Assembly: GCA_019510485.1 (NCBI GenBank)
Contig: JAEKKI010000053.1
Coordinates: forward strand, 1 to 37,004
DNA: 37,004 nt
DNA from: Catenulisporales bacterium
Lineage (GTDB): Bacteria > Actinomycetota > Actinomycetes > Streptomycetales > Catenulisporaceae
Reading direction: 5' to 3'
Shown: positions 34,354 to 37,004 of the stretch, piece after piece
Layout of the letters: each line of letters opens with the position of its first letter
How positions within the stretch are numbered: position 1 is the first letter of the stretch
The notes under the pieces: model-generated
What the model was told of the DNA's origin: nothing
What the model saw: the letters and a program-made list of their open reading frames with translations, nothing else
Databases searched by the model: none
Position numbers and translations under genes: made by a program

Positions 34354-34396
34354 TTGTTCCACCGCTGATACGGCGCGCCGACGAGAGGAAACCCTT

Positions 34397-35146
34397 ATGC
34401 CCGTGGTACGTGATCTGGAAGGCAAGATCGCCCTGATCGTCGGAGGTAGCCGCAACCAGGGCTCCGCGATCGCCGAGAACCTCGCCGCCCGGGGCGCCAC
34501 CACCGTGATCACCTACGCCAACGACGAGTCGGCCGCGAAACAGACCCTTGAGAAACTGCTCGCACTGGGAGCCACCGCCGAGGCCGTCCGCTCCGACGCC
34601 CGCTCGTCGGCCGACGTCGACCGGCTCTTCGCGGACGTCCTGACCCGGCACGGCCGCGTCGACATCGTCGTGCACACGCCCGGCGCCGTGATCAAGAAGC
34701 CGCTGGCCGACTTCACCGACGCCGACTTCGACCACCTCATCGACCTCAACACCCGCAGCGCCTTCAACACGCTGCGCGCGACCTGCCGCCATGTAGCCGA
34801 CAACGGCCGCTACGTCGTGCTGTCCACCACGCTGACTTCCGTGATGACCGGCCCCTACGGCCTGTATTCCGGCTCCAAGGCCGCCGTGGAACGCATGGTC
34901 CTGGCGGCGGCCAAGGAACTCGGCGCGCGCGGCGCCACCGTCAACGCCGTGGCACCGGGCCCGATCGACGACGACTTCTACCACGCCGCCGAGACCCCCG
35001 AATCGGTCGAGGCCGCAACCCACCACAGCCCGCGCGACCGCCTCGGCCACCCGGCCGACATCGCCCCGGTCGTCGGCTGGCTCGTCTCCGAGGACGCCGG
35101 CTGGGTGTCCGGGCAGACTGTGCGCGCCAACGGGGCGATGTTCTGA
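34397..35146 (+). CDS. Short-chain dehydrogenase/reductase (FabG/glucose-dehydrogenase-like)
   Basis: This protein has 249 residues. The cofactor loop is GGSRNQG (16-22), followed by 'AARGATTVITYANDE'. The active-site Tyr-x3-Lys is in 'LYSGSKAAVERM', with the catalytic Ser in 'VVLSTTLTS'. The C-terminus 'VSEDAGWVSGQTVRANGAMF' is typical of the family. The NNAG motif is replaced by 'HTPGA', which is unusual. The substrate is unknown. GAGAGG lies upstream of ATG 34397. Confidence 0.92.
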   Translation: MPVVRDLEGKIALIVGGSRNQGSAIAENLAARGATTVITYANDESAAKQTLEKLLALGATAEAVRSDARSSADVDRLFADVLTRHGRVDIVVHTPGAVIKKPLADFTDADFDHLIDLNTRSAFNTLRATCRHVADNGRYVVLSTTLTSVMTGPYGLYSGSKAAVERMVLAAAKELGARGATVNAVAPGPIDDDFYHAAETPESVEAATHHSPRDRLGHPADIAPVVGWLVSEDAGWVSGQTVRANGAMF

Positions 35147-35163
35147 CCGATCGCCTAGTGCTG

Positions 35164-36567
35164 TCAGGCCGGCACAGGCGTGTCGTTCCTCAACGCGGTC
35201 CACAGCGCGGTGGCCTTGGTCTGGTTCCACAGTATCGAGGAGCCGACGCCGGGGACGTTGTAGTTCTCGTTCGCGATCGGCACCACCAGCGTGTGGCCGT
35301 CGCCGCCGCTGACCGACTTCATGCTCTGGAACATGTCGTACAGGTCGCCCAGGCTCGTGCCGTCGCTGGTCTTGAACGCCGCCAGCGAGTTGTCCAGCGT
35401 CGGCACCAGCGTGAACGGGTTCAGGATCACGCCCATCGACGACACCTTGTGCGCCAGCGCCGCCAGGAACTGCCGCTGCCGCTGCATGCGCCCGATGTCC
35501 CCGAGCGGGTCGGAGTAGCGCATGCGCACGTAGGCCAGCGCCTGGGCGCCGTTGAGGGTCTGGCAGCCGGCCTTCAGATCGGCGCCGGACAGTTCGTCCT
35601 TCATGGGCTTGTCCAGGCACATACGCACGCCGCCGACGGCGTCGGTGACCTTCACGAAGCCGCCGAAGCCGACCTCCGCGAAGTGGTCGATGCGCAGCCC
35701 GGTCGTGGTCTCGATGGTCTTGACCAGCAACGCCGGCCCACCGAAGGCGAAGGCGGCGTTGAGCTTGTTCTTCGACTCCTTGTGCGGCTTGCCCTTGCTG
35801 TCGGTCCACGCCGGGATGGTGACGTAGGAGTCGCGCGGGAGGCTGATCAGCGAGGTGCCGTGCGACCCGGAGTGCAGGATCATCATCGAGTCGGTCCGCG
35901 ACGTGTCCCCGGTCACAGCCCCGGTGCCGGTGTGCAGCGCGTTCTGCTGATCCCGCGTCAACCCCTCCCGGTTGTCACTGCCGACCAGCAGCCAGTTCGT
36001 CCCCTTGCCCGCAGCCGGCCGCCCGGGGTAGTCGGACAGCACGTGCTCGTGCTGGATCTGCCCGGAGGCGTGGAAGTAGAGCCACGTTCCGTAACCACCT
36101 ATGAGCAGCACCAACGCGACAGCCCCGGCGAGGATCCGCTTGGGCCAGCTGAACCGCCGCCGCTTCCGCTCGCCGCTGGGCGGGCCGGGAGGGCCGGGTG
36201 CTCCGGGTTCGCCCGGACCGACGTCGCCGGGCGCGCTGTAGGGGCTGGGCTCGGGGTACTGGCCGGCGCCGCCGTACTGTGCCGGCCCGCCGTACTGCCC
36301 CGCCCCGCCATACTGCCGGTCAGCCGCGCCGTATTGCTGCTCCGGCGCGCCGTACTGTCCCGGCCCGCCACTCGGCGCGGGCCCGCCACCCGGCCCCGGC
36401 ACCCCATAAGACCGCTCGTCAACCTGGGCAGTAGCACCAGCGTCACCCTCCGGCCGGGACGCCGGCAACCGCCCGCGCAGCTTCTCCCAGCGAGAAGGCT
36501 CGGACTGCCTCAACTCCAGCGTGGGCTCAGGCTCCTGCGGGGGCCACGCCCCGTATCCACCACTCAT
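35164..36567 (-). CDS. LytR-CpsA-Psr (LCP) family cell-wall glycopolymer ligase
   Basis: This protein has 467 residues. A long cytoplasmic head rich in Gly/Pro/Tyr/Gln (repeated 'QYGG'-like units, about residues 50-105) leads to one transmembrane helix ('ILAGAVALVLLIGGYGTWLYF', about 142-162). An extracellular LCP domain follows, with the polyprenyl-phosphate-binding features 'LLVGSDNREG', 'SRTDSMMILH', 'SLPRDSYV' and 'YVRMRYSDPLGDIGRMQRQR'. LCP enzymes attach teichoic acid or other glycopolymers to peptidoglycan. I chose ATG 36567 ('MSGGYGAW'); ATG 36579 is possible. It is divergent from tRNA-Lys. Confidence 0.93.
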   Translation of the reverse strand: MSGGYGAWPPQEPEPTLELRQSEPSRWEKLRGRLPASRPEGDAGATAQVDERSYGVPGPGGGPAPSGGPGQYGAPEQQYGAADRQYGGAGQYGGPAQYGGAGQYPEPSPYSAPGDVGPGEPGAPGPPGPPSGERKRRRFSWPKRILAGAVALVLLIGGYGTWLYFHASGQIQHEHVLSDYPGRPAAGKGTNWLLVGSDNREGLTRDQQNALHTGTGAVTGDTSRTDSMMILHSGSHGTSLISLPRDSYVTIPAWTDSKGKPHKESKNKLNAAFAFGGPALLVKTIETTTGLRIDHFAEVGFGGFVKVTDAVGGVRMCLDKPMKDELSGADLKAGCQTLNGAQALAYVRMRYSDPLGDIGRMQRQRQFLAALAHKVSSMGVILNPFTLVPTLDNSLAAFKTSDGTSLGDLYDMFQSMKSVSGGDGHTLVVPIANENYNVPGVGSSILWNQTKATALWTALRNDTPVPA

Positions 36568-36671
36568 ACCCACGACCATGCCATCTACCGGCCCCCGCCG
36601 CGTCCACCCCCGGTAATAACTCCGCAACGGTGACCGCACACCGACCCCCCGCCGACCCCCCGGTTAACGAT

Positions 36672-36701
36672 TTCAAGCCACCCCCGCCGATCTGCTAATG
36701 T
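36672..36701 (+). promoter_or_regulatory. Putative tRNA-Lys promoter
   Basis: TTCAAG (36672-36677) and TAATGT (36696-36701), separated by 18 bases, lie 33 bases upstream of the mature tRNA. They have reasonable -35/-10 character for a housekeeping sigma factor. Inferred by eye. Confidence 0.4.
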
Positions 36702-36733
36702 TTCACGCGTCAACGCGACACCGGCAAGACCAA

Positions 36734-36806
36734 GCGCCGCTAGCTCAATAGGCAGAGCAGCGGACTCTTAATCCGCGGGTTCGGGGTTCAAGTCCCTGGC
36801 GGCGCA
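36734..36806 (+). tRNA. tRNA-Lys (anticodon CTT)
   Basis: This is a 73-base cloverleaf. The 7-bp acceptor stem is GCGCCGC/GCGGCGC with discriminator A. The D arm is GCTC...GAGC. The anticodon stem is GCGGA/TCCGC with loop CTCTTAA (anticodon CTT, reads AAG). The T arm is CGGGG-TTCAAGT-CCCTG. CCA is not encoded. The 3' half of such tRNAs is a frequent integration site in actinomycetes. Confidence 0.97.
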
Positions 36807-36816
36807 CCCGTAGTAG

Positions 36817-36854
36817 GCCTCAGCTCATAGCTATGAGCTGGGGCTTTATATTTT
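36817..36854 (+). terminator. Rho-independent terminator of tRNA-Lys
   Basis: The 18-bp perfect palindrome AGCTCATAG/CTATGAGCT (36822-36839) is extended by five more pairs, including one T-G, to a stem of up to 14 bp. It is followed by TTTATATTTT. It starts 11 bases after the tRNA. This is the clearest U-tract terminator in the window. Confidence 0.9.
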
Positions 36855-37004
36855 GGATCTTGAAGTGGTTGAACCTTTTGACGATCCGTCAGAGGTATGG
36901 ACCAGGATTGGACCAGGTTCCGCCGAGGATCAGGTGACGTCTGGGGAGTCAGAGGGCTTCGACTCTGCCCTGATTCACGCGGATTTCGATGCGAGAGTTT
37001 CGGA
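36855..37004. other. Lower-GC right flank, no gene recognised
   Basis: This 150-base end piece is visibly less GC-rich than the rest of the window. It contains an 11-bp tandem repeat (TGGACCAGGAT at 36898-36908 and TGGACCAGGTT at 36909-36919). No start, ribosome site or convincing frame is visible. It could be the edge of an element integrated at the tRNA or ordinary intergenic DNA. Confidence 0.35.

Noticed and set aside
36790..37004. Minus-strand open frame of about 70 codons at the right edge
   Set aside because: It runs through the terminator and into the tRNA gene and has no start context or family features.

Overview
This 37 kb window is chromosomal DNA of a very high-GC actinomycete. 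The G/C-biased third codon positions, the GTG starts, a serine/threonine protein kinase, an LCP cell-wall protein with a long cytoplasmic low-complexity head, and MalR- and KstR-type regulators all fit a Streptomyces- or Catenulispora-like bacterium. The genus cannot be fixed from the sequence alone. I see no insertion sequence, CRISPR array, rRNA or replication origin.

Layout. (1) 1-4.6 kb: the end of an unidentified gene, a DUF1349 protein, a membrane/coiled-coil protein, a cupin and a receptor-type Ser/Thr kinase. (2) 3.5-7.6 kb: a tightly coupled minus-strand operon (GT4 glycosyltransferase, SAM methyltransferase, alpha/alpha-barrel protein). It is divergent from a KstR-like TetR gene, with a KstR-type palindrome between them. 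(3) 7.6-10.7 kb: a small membrane protein, a DUF6745 protein with a partner gene, and an Rsm22/METTL17-type protein. (4) 10.7-14.7 kb: a MarR-GNAT fusion, a ferredoxin and an aldehyde dehydrogenase, divergent from an MBL-fold hydrolase; a second KstR-like palindrome lies between the dehydrogenase and the hydrolase. (5) 14.7-16.5 kb: a Nudix hydrolase, a cold-shock protein with a long leader, and a remnant toxin/antitoxin locus. (6) 16.7-20.2 kb: a two-RCK potassium-channel-like gene broken by a frameshift, a LuxR regulator and an SDR. (7) 20.2-28.0 kb: a maltose/maltodextrin locus (malE-malF-malG-GH13-malR-pfkB) with MalR-type operators and an upstream DeoR gene. malG is broken by an out-of-frame deletion. 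(8) 28.1-34.3 kb: a type III polyketide/prenylated phenolic lipid cluster (O-methyltransferase, UbiA, type III PKS, ICMT-like methyltransferase, FAD enzyme) followed by an MFS exporter. (9) 34.4-37 kb: an SDR, an LCP ligase, tRNA-Lys(CTT) with a strong terminator, and a flank of lower GC content.

How the parts may work together. The mal locus encodes import and cleavage of malto-oligosaccharides with its own repressor, but no ABC ATPase; in this group that is usually supplied in trans by MsiK. The type III PKS cluster contains the enzymes expected for an alkylated, prenylated, methylated and oxidised phenol, similar to the known agq- and srs-type clusters. The two KstR-like sites suggest that a lipid- or sterol-responsive regulator may join the glycosyltransferase operon and the aldehyde dehydrogenase/MBL genes in one local regulon. 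This is inference.

Two otherwise well-conserved genes (malG and the RCK gene) each carry what looks like a short out-of-frame deletion. Either both are recent pseudogenes or the assembly has lost a few tens of bases at two places.
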